Counted from the first letter of the stretch, positions 8,190 through 16,570 are shown. The stretch: 64,000 nucleotides of DNA from Pelagovum pacificum (GCF_016134045.1 NZ_CP065915.1:248001-312000); one strand, 5' to 3'. Made by a program: numbers and translations. The notes: generated by a model not told the origin, from the letters alone.

Positions 8190-9004
8190 CCGAACGCTGG
8201 CTCATCCTCGGCGCGACAGGGCGGATCGGCTCCATGCTGGTGCGTCACTGGTCGGAGGCGCCGCCGACGGGGGCCGAGATCGTCCCGCAGGCGCGGCGTG
8301 CGCGGACCGGCCATGTCGTCTGGGACCCGTTGTCGGACGTCTGTCCGGTCAAGGCCGACGTCGTGGTGGGCTTGGCCGGCGTCACGCCGGGGCCGGGCGC
8401 GGAGTTCGGTCTGAACGTCGACCTCGGGCTTGCTGCGGTGCGGACCGCCGAAGAGGCGGGCGCGCGGCGGCTTTTGCTCGCCTCCACCTCGGCCATCTAC
8501 GGGCCGGCGCGCAATGCGCCCGAGGACGCGGCGGTCGATCCACCCTCCGACTACGGCGCTTCCAAACTGGCGATGGAGCGGGCCGTGGCGAGTGAGTCGG
8601 TCGAGACCTGCTGCCTCAGGATCGGCAACGTCGCCTGGGCCGATGCACTGCTGGGGCGTTTGCAGCCGGGCAAGCCGGTGATGCTCGACCAGTTCGCCGA
8701 CGGGGGCGGGCCGGTGCGGTCCTATCTCGGGCCGCGAACGTTGGCGCGGGTCATCGAGAGCCTCGCACGTGTGGAGGGGGCGCTGCCCAAGGTCCTGAAT
8801 GTCGGCGGACCCGATCCGGTGACGATGGAATCGTTGCTCTTGGCGGCGGGCGTGCCTTGGGAGTGGCAGCCGGCGCCGCCGACGGCAGTGCAGCATGTCA
8901 CGCTCGACTGTTCGAAGCTCGCCGCGTTGCACGGTTTCGCGTCGGACGCCACGGCGCCTGAGGTCTTGATCGCGGAAGGGAGAGGCCTCAAAGGAGGCGC
9001 ATGA
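8186..9004 (+). CDS. NAD(P)-dependent epimerase/dehydratase (extended SDR)
   Basis: Called here from CTG 8186 (272 residues) because only this start includes the Rossmann motif GATGRIG (residues 9-15); the first ATG, at 8234, would delete it. No ATG, GTG or TTG lies between. CTG 8186 overlaps the DUF1501 stop as CTGA, consistent with coupling. Further motifs: STSAIYGPA and the YGASK catalytic Tyr-Lys. The protein is probably a nucleotide-sugar epimerase or dehydratase, since the next gene (ATGA overlap) encodes a sugar-phosphate transferase. Function is well supported; the start is inferred. Confidence 0.85.
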   Translation: MTERWLILGATGRIGSMLVRHWSEAPPTGAEIVPQARRARTGHVVWDPLSDVCPVKADVVVGLAGVTPGPGAEFGLNVDLGLAAVRTAEEAGARRLLLASTSAIYGPARNAPEDAAVDPPSDYGASKLAMERAVASESVETCCLRIGNVAWADALLGRLQPGKPVMLDQFADGGGPVRSYLGPRTLARVIESLARVEGALPKVLNVGGPDPVTMESLLLAAGVPWEWQPAPPTAVQHVTLDCSKLAALHGFASDATAPEVLIAEGRGLKGGA

Positions 9005-9645
9005 CTCCTGCCAAGCGCCTGCTCGACATCCTGCTTTCGCTGATCCTCGGCCTGATCCTGTTGCCGGTGGTGATCGTCATCGCCCTGCTTATCCTGTTCC
9101 GGGACGGGCGGCCGGTGTTCTACATCTCCGAGCGGATGAAGTCGTTCGAGGAGGGGTTCGGGCTCATCAAGTTCCGCACGATGACTGTGGTCGAGAGCGA
9201 CAGCGGCGTCTCCGGCGGGGACAAGTCATCGCGAATCACGCGGACCGGACGGCTCTTGCGGCGCACGCGGCTCGACGAGGTGCCGCAGCTTTGGAACGTG
9301 CTGGTCGGGGATATTTCATTCGTGGGGCCAAGGCCGCCGCTCCGGCAATATGTCGAGCGTTTTCCGAAAATCTATCGCGAAGTCCTGAAGGCGCGGCCGG
9401 GTATCACCGGGCTCGCCACGCTGGTCTACCATCGCCACGAAGAAATGCTGTTGGCCCGATGCTCCACAGTGGAAGAAACGGACGCTGTCTATTCCCGGGC
9501 CTGCGTGCCGCGGAAGGGCAGGCTGGACCTGATCTATCGTGACAACCGGACGATCTGCTGGGATCTGGCGATCATGTGGCGGACGGTCGCCCCGAAGCGC
9601 GCAGATCAGGCGCCGTCGACGGAAACGACCGCGAGCTCTTCCTGA
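9001..9645 (+). CDS. Polyprenyl-phosphate sugar-phosphate transferase (WcaJ/PglC family)
   Basis: 214 residues. One N-terminal membrane helix (about 10-33), then the bacterial sugar transferase domain: FGLIKFRTM, the SRITRTGRLLRRTRLDEVPQ region with the catalytic Asp-Glu, and ISFVGPRPPL. It transfers a sugar phosphate from a nucleotide sugar to undecaprenyl phosphate, starting an exopolysaccharide or glycan repeat. Overlaps the epimerase stop by 4 bases. The 3' end overlaps the convergent Flp-like gene by 40 bases. Confidence 0.93.
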   Translation: MTPAKRLLDILLSLILGLILLPVVIVIALLILFRDGRPVFYISERMKSFEEGFGLIKFRTMTVVESDSGVSGGDKSSRITRTGRLLRRTRLDEVPQLWNVLVGDISFVGPRPPLRQYVERFPKIYREVLKARPGITGLATLVYHRHEEMLLARCSTVEETDAVYSRACVPRKGRLDLIYRDNRTICWDLAIMWRTVAPKRADQAPSTETTASSS

Positions 9646-9782
9646 GCGACCTGCCGGGAGCCGCCAGTGACGGTTGCGAAGACGGCGGTGCCGAGCATCA
9701 GGACACCGGCGGCAAGAACCATCCAGTCGACGACAGAATTCCCGTTTTCGTCAGTCCAGAGCCGTTCGACGATCCGCGCCAT
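9606..9782 (-). CDS. Small Flp-pilin-like membrane peptide
   Basis: 58 residues from ATG 9780-9782 (MARIVERLWTDENGNSVVDWM). The DENGNSVVDW... motif followed by a hydrophobic helix (VLAAGVLMLGTAVFATVTG) resembles the Flp/TadE pilin-type N-terminus of Rhodobacteraceae, though no leader-peptidase Gly-Glu/Phe site is obvious. The last 40 bases overlap, in antisense, the end of the sugar-transferase gene. No other tad genes are adjacent; a TadE/TadG-like pair lies 36 kb away. The role is inferred only. Confidence 0.6.
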   Translation of the reverse strand: MARIVERLWTDENGNSVVDWMVLAAGVLMLGTAVFATVTGGSRQVAQEELAVVSVDGA

Positions 9783-9915
9783 ATGTGCAACCTCATTCCC
9801 TTTGGCGTCCGGGAGCAGCTCCGGACAGGCACCTAACTGCACCCCGAATCGGGCCGGAATTGGCCGAAGCGGCGGAACTTTCGGGTCACGCAGGGCGCCC
9901 GCCGCTTCAACTTCG

Positions 9916-10629
9916 TCACACTGTTGCCGCGTCGCGGATGCGAGCCTCGATCAGGGCCTTCAGCCGCGCCAGCGCCGCCGCGCGGTCCGTGGCGCGGTCG
10001 ATGTCCGACGCCGCCCGCGCCAGCGGAGTGTCCCCGGCGCTGAGGGCCAGCCCGGCGAGGAAGCGGACGGCGTAGTTCACGGCCTCCGACGATTGGTCGT
10101 CGCCTAGGTCGGACAGCAGCCCGGAAACGGACAGAAGATCGTCGCGAAAGGCGAGCGGGTCGGGGTCCACCACCTCGCGCGGGATCGCGCGGGGCCCCGA
10201 CGGCTGGCGGTCCGACGGCAGCCGTGACAGGATCGCCGTCTGGAACTCCGCCAGCGACGTCAGCGGCTTGGGCAGGAACTGCATCGCGCCTGCGGCCACG
10301 GCCGAGGATTCCGCAGAGGGGTCACCGCTGGTGGCGAGCAGCACGTCGACGGCGGGCGTCGCGCCGGAGAGTTCGGCGAGGAGTTCTTCCCCCGGACCAT
10401 CGGGGAGGCCCATGTCCACGATCACGCAAGTCGGGCGGTAAACCCGAAGGTGTCGTCGCGCATTGGCCAGGCTGTCGGCGCGCCGGATCCGGGCGCCGGA
10501 CCGAAGACAGAGCAGGCGCAGCGCGTCGCAGGCATATCGGCTGTCCTCGACCACGAGCACGGTAACCCCGAGCAGGGGGCGAGCGGGGGTCGGCGGGCGA
10601 GACATCAGGAATTCGTCCAACGTGTCCAT
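9916..10629 (-). CDS. Response regulator, receiver domain plus short C-terminal helical region
   Basis: 237 residues from ATG 10627-10629, preceded by AAGGGAA. Receiver domain at residues 22-140: acidic pocket Glu28-Asp29, phospho-acceptor Asp72 (VIVDMGLPDGPG), LLATSGDPS, and Lys121 in FLPKPL. The C-terminal 90 residues are Ala/Asp-rich helices with no recognisable DNA-binding domain. No histidine kinase is adjacent, so it is an orphan. An upstream in-frame extension to 11013 is antisense to the epimerase gene and is not used. Confidence 0.85.
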   Translation of the reverse strand: MDTLDEFLMSRPPTPARPLLGVTVLVVEDSRYACDALRLLCLRSGARIRRADSLANARRHLRVYRPTCVIVDMGLPDGPGEELLAELSGATPAVDVLLATSGDPSAESSAVAAGAMQFLPKPLTSLAEFQTAILSRLPSDRQPSGPRAIPREVVDPDPLAFRDDLLSVSGLLSDLGDDQSSEAVNYAVRFLAGLALSAGDTPLARAASDIDRATDRAAALARLKALIEARIRDAATV

Positions 10630-10774
10630 CTGGTTTCCCTTCGCAGCAGAGGCTGATGACTCGATCCTCGCGCAGCGGAGTGAAGGGGCCGTTAACTCGC
10701 CGCGACCATCGGGCACGGTTGCGGCAATCGTCGCGGGGACGCATATGTCATCCGGGTCAGAGGGAAGGGCTCGC

Positions 10775-11179
10775 ATGATCGGACGTCTCAACCATGTGGC
10801 CATCGCCGTGCCCGACCTCGAGGCGGCGACGGCGCAATATCGCGACACACTTGGCGCATCGGTGCGTCCGCCGCAGGACGAGCCGGAGCACGGCGTGACG
10901 GTCGTATTCATCGAGCTGCCGAACACCAAGGTGGAGCTGATCCACCCGCTCGGGGACGCATCGCCGATCGCCGCTTTCCTCGAGAAGAACCCCGCCGGCG
11001 GCATCCACCACATCTGCTACGAGGTGGAGGATATCGCCGCCGCCCGTGACCGGCTGACCGCGCAGGGCGCCCGGGTGCTGGGTGGCGGAGAGCCGAAGAT
11101 CGGCGCACACGGTAAGCCGGTGCTGTTCCTGCACCCGAAGGATTTCAACGGCTGCCTGATCGAACTGGAGGAAGTCTGA
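10775..11179 (+). CDS. mce: Methylmalonyl-CoA epimerase
   Basis: 134 residues from ATG 10775. VOC-fold protein: His7 (LNHVAIAVPDL), the VELIHPLG strand, GIHHICYEVEDI and the C-terminal Glu of GCLIELEEV supply the metal ligands. Interconverts (2S)- and (2R)-methylmalonyl-CoA in propionate catabolism, consistent with a propionyl-CoA synthetase gene at the other end of the window. The stop overlaps the ATG of the DUF1467 gene. Confidence 0.93.
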   Translation: MIGRLNHVAIAVPDLEAATAQYRDTLGASVRPPQDEPEHGVTVVFIELPNTKVELIHPLGDASPIAAFLEKNPAGGIHHICYEVEDIAAARDRLTAQGARVLGGGEPKIGAHGKPVLFLHPKDFNGCLIELEEV

Positions 11180-11463
11180 TGGGTATCACGTCCGGAATCG
11201 TGCTGTTCGCCGTTGTCTGGTTCATGGTGCTGTTCGTCGTCCTGCCGCTGCAACTGACGACGCAGGGCGAGGCGGGCGAGGTCGTGCCCGGAACGCACAA
11301 GTCCGCGCCGACCGATCCTCAGCTCAAGCGCAAGGTGAAGATGACGACGCTGTGGGCGATTCCGATCTGGGCGATCATCGCCACGATCATCCTCACCGGT
11401 GTCATCGAGGTGCGGGATTTCGACTGGATGCACCAGATGAGCCCGGCGTCCGACGCGAACTGA
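11179..11463 (+). CDS. DUF1467 family small membrane protein
   Basis: 94 residues with two membrane helices (about 6-28 and 57-78) and the family pattern VVWFMVLFVVLPLQ...TTQGEAGEVVPGTHKSAP. Commonly found right after mce in Rhodobacteraceae; function unknown. Its last 62 bases overlap the convergent CysZ-like gene. Confidence 0.9.
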   Translation: MGITSGIVLFAVVWFMVLFVVLPLQLTTQGEAGEVVPGTHKSAPTDPQLKRKVKMTTLWAIPIWAIIATIILTGVIEVRDFDWMHQMSPASDAN

Positions 11464-12118
11464 CCCGGTGGTAGAGGTGCGTGAAGGTCGCCGCGCCGAG
11501 AATCGGGATCAGCAGGTTCACCAGCGGGATCGACAGCGGTAGCGCCATCAGGATGCCTGCCATCCAGATCTCGGTCCGATGGCGGCGGAACAGCTCTTTC
11601 GCGCCCTTGCGGCCCTCTCGGCGCATGGCGGCAATCTGGAAATACTCCCGTCCGAGCAGGTAGCCGTTCAGCGCGTAGAACAGGAACGGCGTGGAGAACG
11701 GCAACAGCACGTAGACCACGAGCGCGACGAGGTTCGCCGCGATGATGACCCCGAGGAAGTTCACTGTGTCGAGCGCGGAATCCCCGAACGAGGTGCGCGG
11801 CACCGGGGGCAGGCCGGGATAATGCCGGTCCTCGACCGCCGCTGCCACGTCGTCGAGGAAGAGCGAGGTCATGGCCGACGCAACCGGCACCATCAGCACG
11901 ATGGAAAACATCAACACGAGGAAGAACGACACGATCAGCGGCGTGCCGTCGAACAGCGGGCTTTCGAAATCGGGGAGCACGGCTTCGAAGAACCAGAACA
12001 GCCCGATGTAGATCATCACCAGCACCACGAAGGTTAGCGCGATGCCGAGCAGGAAAACCCGCCGGAAGCGCGGGTCGGACAATTGTCCGACCGCACGGAC
12101 GAAGTCGCGCAGGATCAT
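11402..12118 (-). CDS. EI24/CysZ-like integral membrane protein
   Basis: 238 residues with four to five membrane helices (MIYIGLFWFFEAVLP, FFLVLMFSIVLMVPV, VIIAANLVALVVYVLLP, a C-terminal pair). The pattern FLLNNYLLGREYFQ-like (here YALNGYLLGREYFQ) and ...RHYPG... match EI24/CysZ proteins, which in some bacteria take up sulfate. The Ser/Arg-rich tail (last about 20 residues) lies in the antisense overlap with DUF1467 and looks like sequence created by that overlap. Overlaps the nitroreductase stop by 4 bases, so the two are co-transcribed. Confidence 0.85.
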   Translation of the reverse strand: MILRDFVRAVGQLSDPRFRRVFLLGIALTFVVLVMIYIGLFWFFEAVLPDFESPLFDGTPLIVSFFLVLMFSIVLMVPVASAMTSLFLDDVAAAVEDRHYPGLPPVPRTSFGDSALDTVNFLGVIIAANLVALVVYVLLPFSTPFLFYALNGYLLGREYFQIAAMRREGRKGAKELFRRHRTEIWMAGILMALPLSIPLVNLLIPILGAATFTHLYHRVSSRRTPGSSGASSRNPAPR

Positions 12119-12693
12119 GCGTCGAGCCAGGTGACGATGCGGGAGAGGTCCGGGCGCGGGCGGTCGGGCGGGGTCATCTTCTCGGTCCCGATGTGGATCA
12201 TGCCCGCGACGAACTCGCCCGGCATGAGGCCAAGCGTGCTTTCGACGAAGCCCCGGTCGTGGACCGGCCAGCCCGTCAGCCAGTTCGCGCCCCAGCCGGA
12301 GGCGAGGGCCGCGTTCAGCAGGGCGAGGCAGACGGCACCGGCGGACAGTACCTGCTCGATCTCCGGGACCTTCTCGATCTCTTCCGGCCGGGCGATGACG
12401 GCAATGGCGAGATCGGCATCCGCGAACTGGAGGCGCGCCTTCTCGATCCTGTCGGGGTCATGGCCGAGCCGGTCCCCAGCCTCCGGCACCGCTTCTGCGA
12501 GGCGGGCGAGGGCGGGCTTTTCCAGCACGATGAAGCGCCAGGGCTCAAGTTTGCCGTGGTCCGGGCTGCGGGCGGCGGCGGTTAGGATCGTCTCGATCTC
12601 GGCGCGGTCCGGCACGGGGCCGGTCAGCGTCTTCGCGGGCCGCGACCGGCGGTTCAGCAGAAAATCGAGCGCGGCCTGGTTCCTGTCTGGCAT
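12115..12693 (-). CDS. Nitroreductase family protein
   Basis: 192 residues from ATG 12691-12693 (MPDRNQAALDFLLNRRS). FMN-dependent oxidoreductase fold: NRRS..K near the N-terminus, AAARSPDHGKLEPWRF for FMN binding, and GWGANWLTGWP toward the C-terminus. It probably reduces quinones, nitro compounds or flavins with NAD(P)H; the physiological substrate is unknown. First gene of a two-gene unit with the CysZ-like gene, divergent from the VOC gene across a palindromic operator. Confidence 0.92.
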   Translation of the reverse strand: MPDRNQAALDFLLNRRSRPAKTLTGPVPDRAEIETILTAAARSPDHGKLEPWRFIVLEKPALARLAEAVPEAGDRLGHDPDRIEKARLQFADADLAIAVIARPEEIEKVPEIEQVLSAGAVCLALLNAALASGWGANWLTGWPVHDRGFVESTLGLMPGEFVAGMIHIGTEKMTPPDRPRPDLSRIVTWLDA

Positions 12694-12789
12694 GTCTGTC
12701 CCCGTTGATGTCCCGTCTGAGCTAAGCGCGCATGTGCCGGGTTTCCAGCAGAAAGCTGTTGCGCGGAAGTCCGAGGTGCGGTCATCTCG

Positions 12790-12815
12790 ATACATACCGA
12801 CCGGAGGGTATGTAT
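12790..12815. promoter_or_regulatory. 26-bp palindrome over the ribosome site of the VOC gene (TetR-type operator candidate)
   Basis: ATACATACC (12790-12798) and GGTATGTAT (12807-12815) are perfect 9-base arms; extending through the centre, 11 of 13 positions per half are symmetric. It lies between divergent nitroreductase and VOC genes and contains the only Shine-Dalgarno (GGAGG, 12803-12807) of the VOC gene, whose ATG is at 12817. Size and symmetry fit TetR-family operators. A repressor would block transcription, and as RNA the hairpin could mask the ribosome site. Confidence 0.7.
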
Positions 12816-12816
12816 A

Positions 12817-13200
12817 ATGGCGGACACAAAGCGCTTTCCCATGGTGGCGGCGATGACCCTGTTCACGGAGGACCTCGTCGCGGCAAAGGCCTTCTACGCG
12901 CTGCTGCTCGAGGACGACCCGATTCACGAGGACGAGGCGTCCTGCGTCTACAAGGTGGGGCAGACGATGTTAAATCTGCTTCGCACCGAAGCCGTGCCGG
13001 AGCTGATCGACCCGCTCGAGATGGCGCAACCCTCGGTGCGGGCGGTCTACACGCTTCCCGTTGAGGATGTGGATGCGGAAGTCACGCGGCTTCAGGCGGC
13101 GGGTATCACGCTCGTCAACGGCCCGATGGACCGGCCGTGGGGCATCCGGACGGCGAGCGTCCGCGATCCCTCGGGCCATGTATGGGAGCTTGCGGCCTAG
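12817..13200 (+). CDS. VOC (glyoxalase/bleomycin-resistance-like) protein
   Basis: 127 residues. Two beta-alpha-beta-beta-beta halves: VAAMTLFTEDLVAAKAFYALLL at the start, then VYTLPVEDVDAEVTRLQAAGI and IRTASVRDPSGHVWELAA. VOC members range from lyases to drug-binding proteins; the substrate is unknown. Controlled by the palindrome that overlaps its ribosome site. The final 4 bases overlap the convergent deacetylase-like gene. Confidence 0.88.
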   Translation: MADTKRFPMVAAMTLFTEDLVAAKAFYALLLEDDPIHEDEASCVYKVGQTMLNLLRTEAVPELIDPLEMAQPSVRAVYTLPVEDVDAEVTRLQAAGITLVNGPMDRPWGIRTASVRDPSGHVWELAA

Positions 13201-14300
13201 CGCAGCGCCTCTTCCATCTCGCCGATCAGTTCGCTGACGAAGGCGTCGAAGCGGGCGGACGGCTGGCGTCCGGCATAGGTCTCGGCGAATAGGTCGGCGG
13301 CGCGGATCGTGCTGCCGGACATCTGTTCGAGGACGGCGTGACCGCAGAAGGGGACGTAGACCTCGGAGTAACCGCCTTCGTGCACGACCAGCAGACGACC
13401 GTCGCAAAGCTCGGCGGCGAGGTCCTGCGTCATGGCGGTCATCGCGCGGTAGGTTTCGGCCGTGCAGAGCATCCGGCTCAACGGGTCGATCAAGGCGGCG
13501 TCATAGCCGCAGGCGACGATGATGACTTCCGGCTCGAACGCGCGGATGGCGGGCAGGGCAAGCCGCTCCATCGCTTCGAGGTAGCTCTTGTGACCGGTGC
13601 CGGGCGGCAGCGGGATGTTGAGGTTCGCGCCCTCTCCGGCGCCGGAGCCGCGCGCCGAGAACTCGCCCGTGTCGAGCGGGTAGTTGCGCTCCTGGTGGAG
13701 CGAGACGGTCAGGACGTCGGGATCGTCGTAGAATATCTCCTCCGTCCCGTTGCCATGATGAACGTCCCAGTCGAGCACGGCGACCCGGCGCAGCGTTCCG
13801 GCGGCACGGGCGTCCTCGATCGCGATGGCGATATTGTTCAGCAGGCAGAAGCCGTTGGGGAAATCGCTGGTGCAATGGTGCCCCGGCGGGCGGGAGAGGG
13901 CGTAGGCATTCGCGTGCAGTCCGGCCAGCACGTCGCGCAGCGCGGTCGAGGCGATCCCGGCGGACAGGCGGGCGATGTCATAACCGTCGACGCCGAAGGG
14001 CGCGCGCAGGCCAATCTCTCCGCCGCCGGCACGGGCGACCTTCTCGAACTCGTCGATGTAGCGGGGGGCGTGGACACGGAGCAGCGACTCGCGCGAAGCG
14101 GGCTCCGCGCCCGCGAGGACGAGCTCGGCGGACAGGCCGGTGACGTCGATCAGGTTCTTAAGGCGGCGCTTGCCTTCGGGGTTTTCCGGCAGGCCGCCGG
14201 CGGCAAGCGGCTGGACCAGCCCGCCGACCGGCGCGTTCCCGGCGTAGTTGCCGCCGGAGTGCCAGAAGCAGCGTTCGGCCCAGTAGAAACCCGTGGTCAT
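13197..14300 (-). CDS. Histone deacetylase-family amidohydrolase (class II type)
   Basis: 367 residues from ATG 14298-14300. The zinc-hydrolase motifs are complete: RPPGHH (His141/His142), VLDWDVHHGNGT with Asp179 and His181 as metal ligands, VACGYDA further on, and a C-terminal HEGGYS. Bacterial members deacetylate polyamines or other small acetylated amines, or proteins; the target is unknown. It faces the DUF167 gene across a short divergent region. Confidence 0.93.
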   Translation of the reverse strand: MTTGFYWAERCFWHSGGNYAGNAPVGGLVQPLAAGGLPENPEGKRRLKNLIDVTGLSAELVLAGAEPASRESLLRVHAPRYIDEFEKVARAGGGEIGLRAPFGVDGYDIARLSAGIASTALRDVLAGLHANAYALSRPPGHHCTSDFPNGFCLLNNIAIAIEDARAAGTLRRVAVLDWDVHHGNGTEEIFYDDPDVLTVSLHQERNYPLDTGEFSARGSGAGEGANLNIPLPPGTGHKSYLEAMERLALPAIRAFEPEVIIVACGYDAALIDPLSRMLCTAETYRAMTAMTQDLAAELCDGRLLVVHEGGYSEVYVPFCGHAVLEQMSGSTIRAADLFAETYAGRQPSARFDAFVSELIGEMEEALR

Positions 14301-14380
14301 GCTGTGACTCCCTGTGTCTCGTCGGGATGGTGGCGAAGCGGCGGCTTGTTCTCAAGTGGCTCGGGCGGGTAGCTGGCGGC

Positions 14381-14656
14381 ATGATGCCGGACCTGTCCCA
14401 CCTCGCCGAACCGGGCACCGAGATTGCGGTCCGGGTGACCCCCAAGGCGTCGCGCGCCCGTATCGAGCTGGCTGACGACGGCACGGTGAAAGTCTGGGTG
14501 ACCGTGTCGCCGGAGGGCGGCAAGGCGAACGACGCGGTGATCCGGCAACTGGCCAAGGCGCTCGGCGTGCCGAAGACGGCGCTCACGCTCGTTCGGGGCG
14601 CGGCGTCGCGGGACAAGGTCGTTCGGCTGGATCACTCCACCTGGCGGAGGCGATAG
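14381..14656 (+). CDS. DUF167/YggU family protein
   Basis: 91 residues starting at one of two consecutive ATGs (14381, 14384); a longer in-frame start at 14327 adds a Lys/Arg-rich leader unlike the family. The signature is clear: VRVTPKASRARIE..., VKVWVTVSPEGGKANDAVIRQLAKALGVPK and LVRGAASRDKVVRL. Small alpha/beta proteins of unknown role. The 3' end overlaps the convergent small gene by 25 bases. Confidence 0.9.
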   Translation: MMPDLSHLAEPGTEIAVRVTPKASRARIELADDGTVKVWVTVSPEGGKANDAVIRQLAKALGVPKTALTLVRGAASRDKVVRLDHSTWRRR

Positions 14657-14868
14657 ACGCCTTCAGGCAGGTTCAGCGCCGCGCGCAGGTCGCGAAGCTG
14701 GGACATGGAGAACGTCACCACGACGTCGCGGTCGAGCCGCGAATCGAACTGGGTGATGGTGACGCATTCCTCGAAGGCCTGGACGATCACGTCCTCGCCC
14801 AGAGGGGCCGCGCCTTCGTCGACAAGGGTGACGACCGTGGCGTCGAAATCGTGCTCGATGGTGAACAT
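14632..14868 (-). CDS. Hypothetical 78-residue protein
   Basis: From ATG 14866-14868 (MFTIEHDFDATVVTLVDEGA). An acidic alpha/beta protein ending LPEGVYRLRQVE; I recognise no family, but amino-acid composition and codon use look genuine. It has a convergent 25-base overlap with the DUF167 gene and is divergent from the M48 lipoprotein gene. Upstream in-frame codons to 14928 are less protein-like. Confidence 0.65.
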   Translation of the reverse strand: MFTIEHDFDATVVTLVDEGAAPLGEDVIVQAFEECVTITQFDSRLDRDVVVTFSMSQLRDLRAALNLPEGVYRLRQVE

Positions 14869-15013
14869 GGAGAGAGCGTAGCGGCTCGCCCAAGCGGTTG
14901 GAAGAGCAAGGTGGCAAGGCTCTGCCAATAGCGTGATCGGGACGCGAACGGACTGTTCCCGCTCAACCGCTGTGCTACGTAGGCCATCGTTCGCTCATGA
15001 AAGAAGGTCCCGC

Positions 15014-15766
15014 ATGATCGCCCGTCGACTGGCATCCTGTCTTGTCATCCTGATGACCGGCCTCCTTGCCGCCTGTACGGAGATGCCCGAACCGTCGGGG
15101 GAGCCGAAGACCGTGGCCGGACGCGTGCCCTTCGTGGGTGGCGCGATCGATGCCCGGACGGCGGCGCGGAATTTCATCGAAGTGGTCGAGGCGGTCGAGC
15201 CGGTGGCCGAGGCCGAGTGCCGGCGCCGTGCGGCACATTCAAACTGCGATTTGCGGATCGTAGTGGACGATCGTCCGGGAATGCCGCCGAACGCCTTCCA
15301 GACGATCGATTCCGAGGGTCAGCCGATCATCGCCTTCACCCTGTCGCTGATCGCCGAGGCCCGGAACAAGGACGAGATCGCTTTCGTCATGGCCCACGAG
15401 GCGGCGCACCATATCGAGGGACACCTCGACCGGCAGCGCGAATATGCGACTGCCGGAGCGGTGGTTTTCGGTCAGCTGGCCGGGGTTCTCGGCGCGGGGA
15501 GCGAGGACGAGATCCGTACCGCGCAGGAGATCGGGGCGGTCGTCGGGGCGCGCTCCTACTCCAAGTCGTTCGAGCTGGAGGCGGACGACCTCGGCACGAT
15601 CATCACCGCGCGGGCAGGCTTCAACCCGATCGTCGGCGCCGACTTCTTCTTCCGGATTCCCGATCCGGATGGCCGGTTCCTGAGCACGCACCCGCCGAAC
15701 GCGGAGCGCTACGACGCGGTCATCACCCGGGCGGCGACGCTCGGCATCACGCCACCGATGAACTGA
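15014..15766 (+). CDS. M48-family metalloprotease lipoprotein
   Basis: 250 residues from ATG 15014 with a lipoprotein signal, lipobox LLAAC (Cys21). Zinc site HEAAHH (His128, Glu129, His132) with third ligand Glu187 in the ExxxD pattern ELEADD. Resembles short BepA/LoiP/YcaL-type outer-membrane-associated peptidases that handle misfolded envelope proteins. Its position outside any operon is uninformative. Confidence 0.92.
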   Translation: MIARRLASCLVILMTGLLAACTEMPEPSGEPKTVAGRVPFVGGAIDARTAARNFIEVVEAVEPVAEAECRRRAAHSNCDLRIVVDDRPGMPPNAFQTIDSEGQPIIAFTLSLIAEARNKDEIAFVMAHEAAHHIEGHLDRQREYATAGAVVFGQLAGVLGAGSEDEIRTAQEIGAVVGARSYSKSFELEADDLGTIITARAGFNPIVGADFFFRIPDPDGRFLSTHPPNAERYDAVITRAATLGITPPMN

Positions 15767-15779
15767 CGGCGCGCCGACG

Positions 15780-16445
15780 TCAGCCGACGACGGCGACGCT
15801 CCACGCGATGGCGGCGAAGAAACAGGCGGAGGCCGCGACCACGAAGCCGTGCCAGATCGCGTTCTGGAAGCGCAGATTCTTGAGGCTGTAGAAGATGGTG
15901 CCGGCCGAATAGAGCAGGCCACCGATCACGATCAGAGTCATCCCGCCCACGGGCAGTTTCTGTGCCAGCGGCCACATGAGGGCGAGGCTGAGCCAGCCGA
16001 GCACAAGGTAGAGTGCCGTCGCCCAGTGCCCCGGCGTTTCCCAGAAGAAAAGCTTCGCAGCGGCGCCGACCACAGCCAGCAGCCAGACCGCGCCGAGCAC
16101 GGCCCAAGCGAAGACCGACCCGATCAGTGCGACCAGCGGCGTGTAAGTGCCCGCGATCTTGAGGTAGATCGCCGCGTGGTCGAGCCGCCGGAAGATCGGC
16201 CGCGCCCCGTCCCACGGTGTGAAGTGATAAAGCGTCGAGGCCGCGAAGGTCGCGATCAGGGCCGCGCCGTAGATGCTGACGGCGGCGATCATCAGACCCG
16301 GCTTCGCGCCGGCGGACATCACGATCAGCAGCACCGCGCCAACGATGGCGAAGCCGAGGCCGACGAAATGCATCGCGAAATCGGCGATCCTTTCGGCGCG
16401 CGAGAAGACGGGATACCCGGACTTTAGCAATTCTCTAACCATCAT
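15780..16445 (-). CDS. Hemolysin III/PAQR-family membrane protein
   Basis: 221 residues from ATG 16443-16445. Seven predicted helices with the family His/Asp motifs: ASTLYHF, FRRLDHAAIYLKIAGTYTP and a late IWHGFV. YqfA/TrhA-type proteins; some influence membrane energetics and lipid homeostasis, and the name hemolysin is historical. A TTG two codons upstream is a poorer start. Convergent with the M48 gene. Confidence 0.93.
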   Translation of the reverse strand: MMVRELLKSGYPVFSRAERIADFAMHFVGLGFAIVGAVLLIVMSAGAKPGLMIAAVSIYGAALIATFAASTLYHFTPWDGARPIFRRLDHAAIYLKIAGTYTPLVALIGSVFAWAVLGAVWLLAVVGAAAKLFFWETPGHWATALYLVLGWLSLALMWPLAQKLPVGGMTLIVIGGLLYSAGTIFYSLKNLRFQNAIWHGFVVAASACFFAAIAWSVAVVG

Positions 16446-16570
16446 TTGCAAGTATGCCTGATTCTCGTTGCGGAAAGGGTAACGAACGCGCCGTCCCGCT
16501 TGATCTGACGCAAGGTCGTGGCCCTTGAAACCTGCGATCGTGGGTCAGCGACCTGCAGGAGGACCCGATC

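Noticed and set aside
13338..14372. A 344-codon plus-strand frame opposite the deacetylase-like gene
   Set aside because: Antisense shadow; the minus-strand protein has intact zinc motifs.
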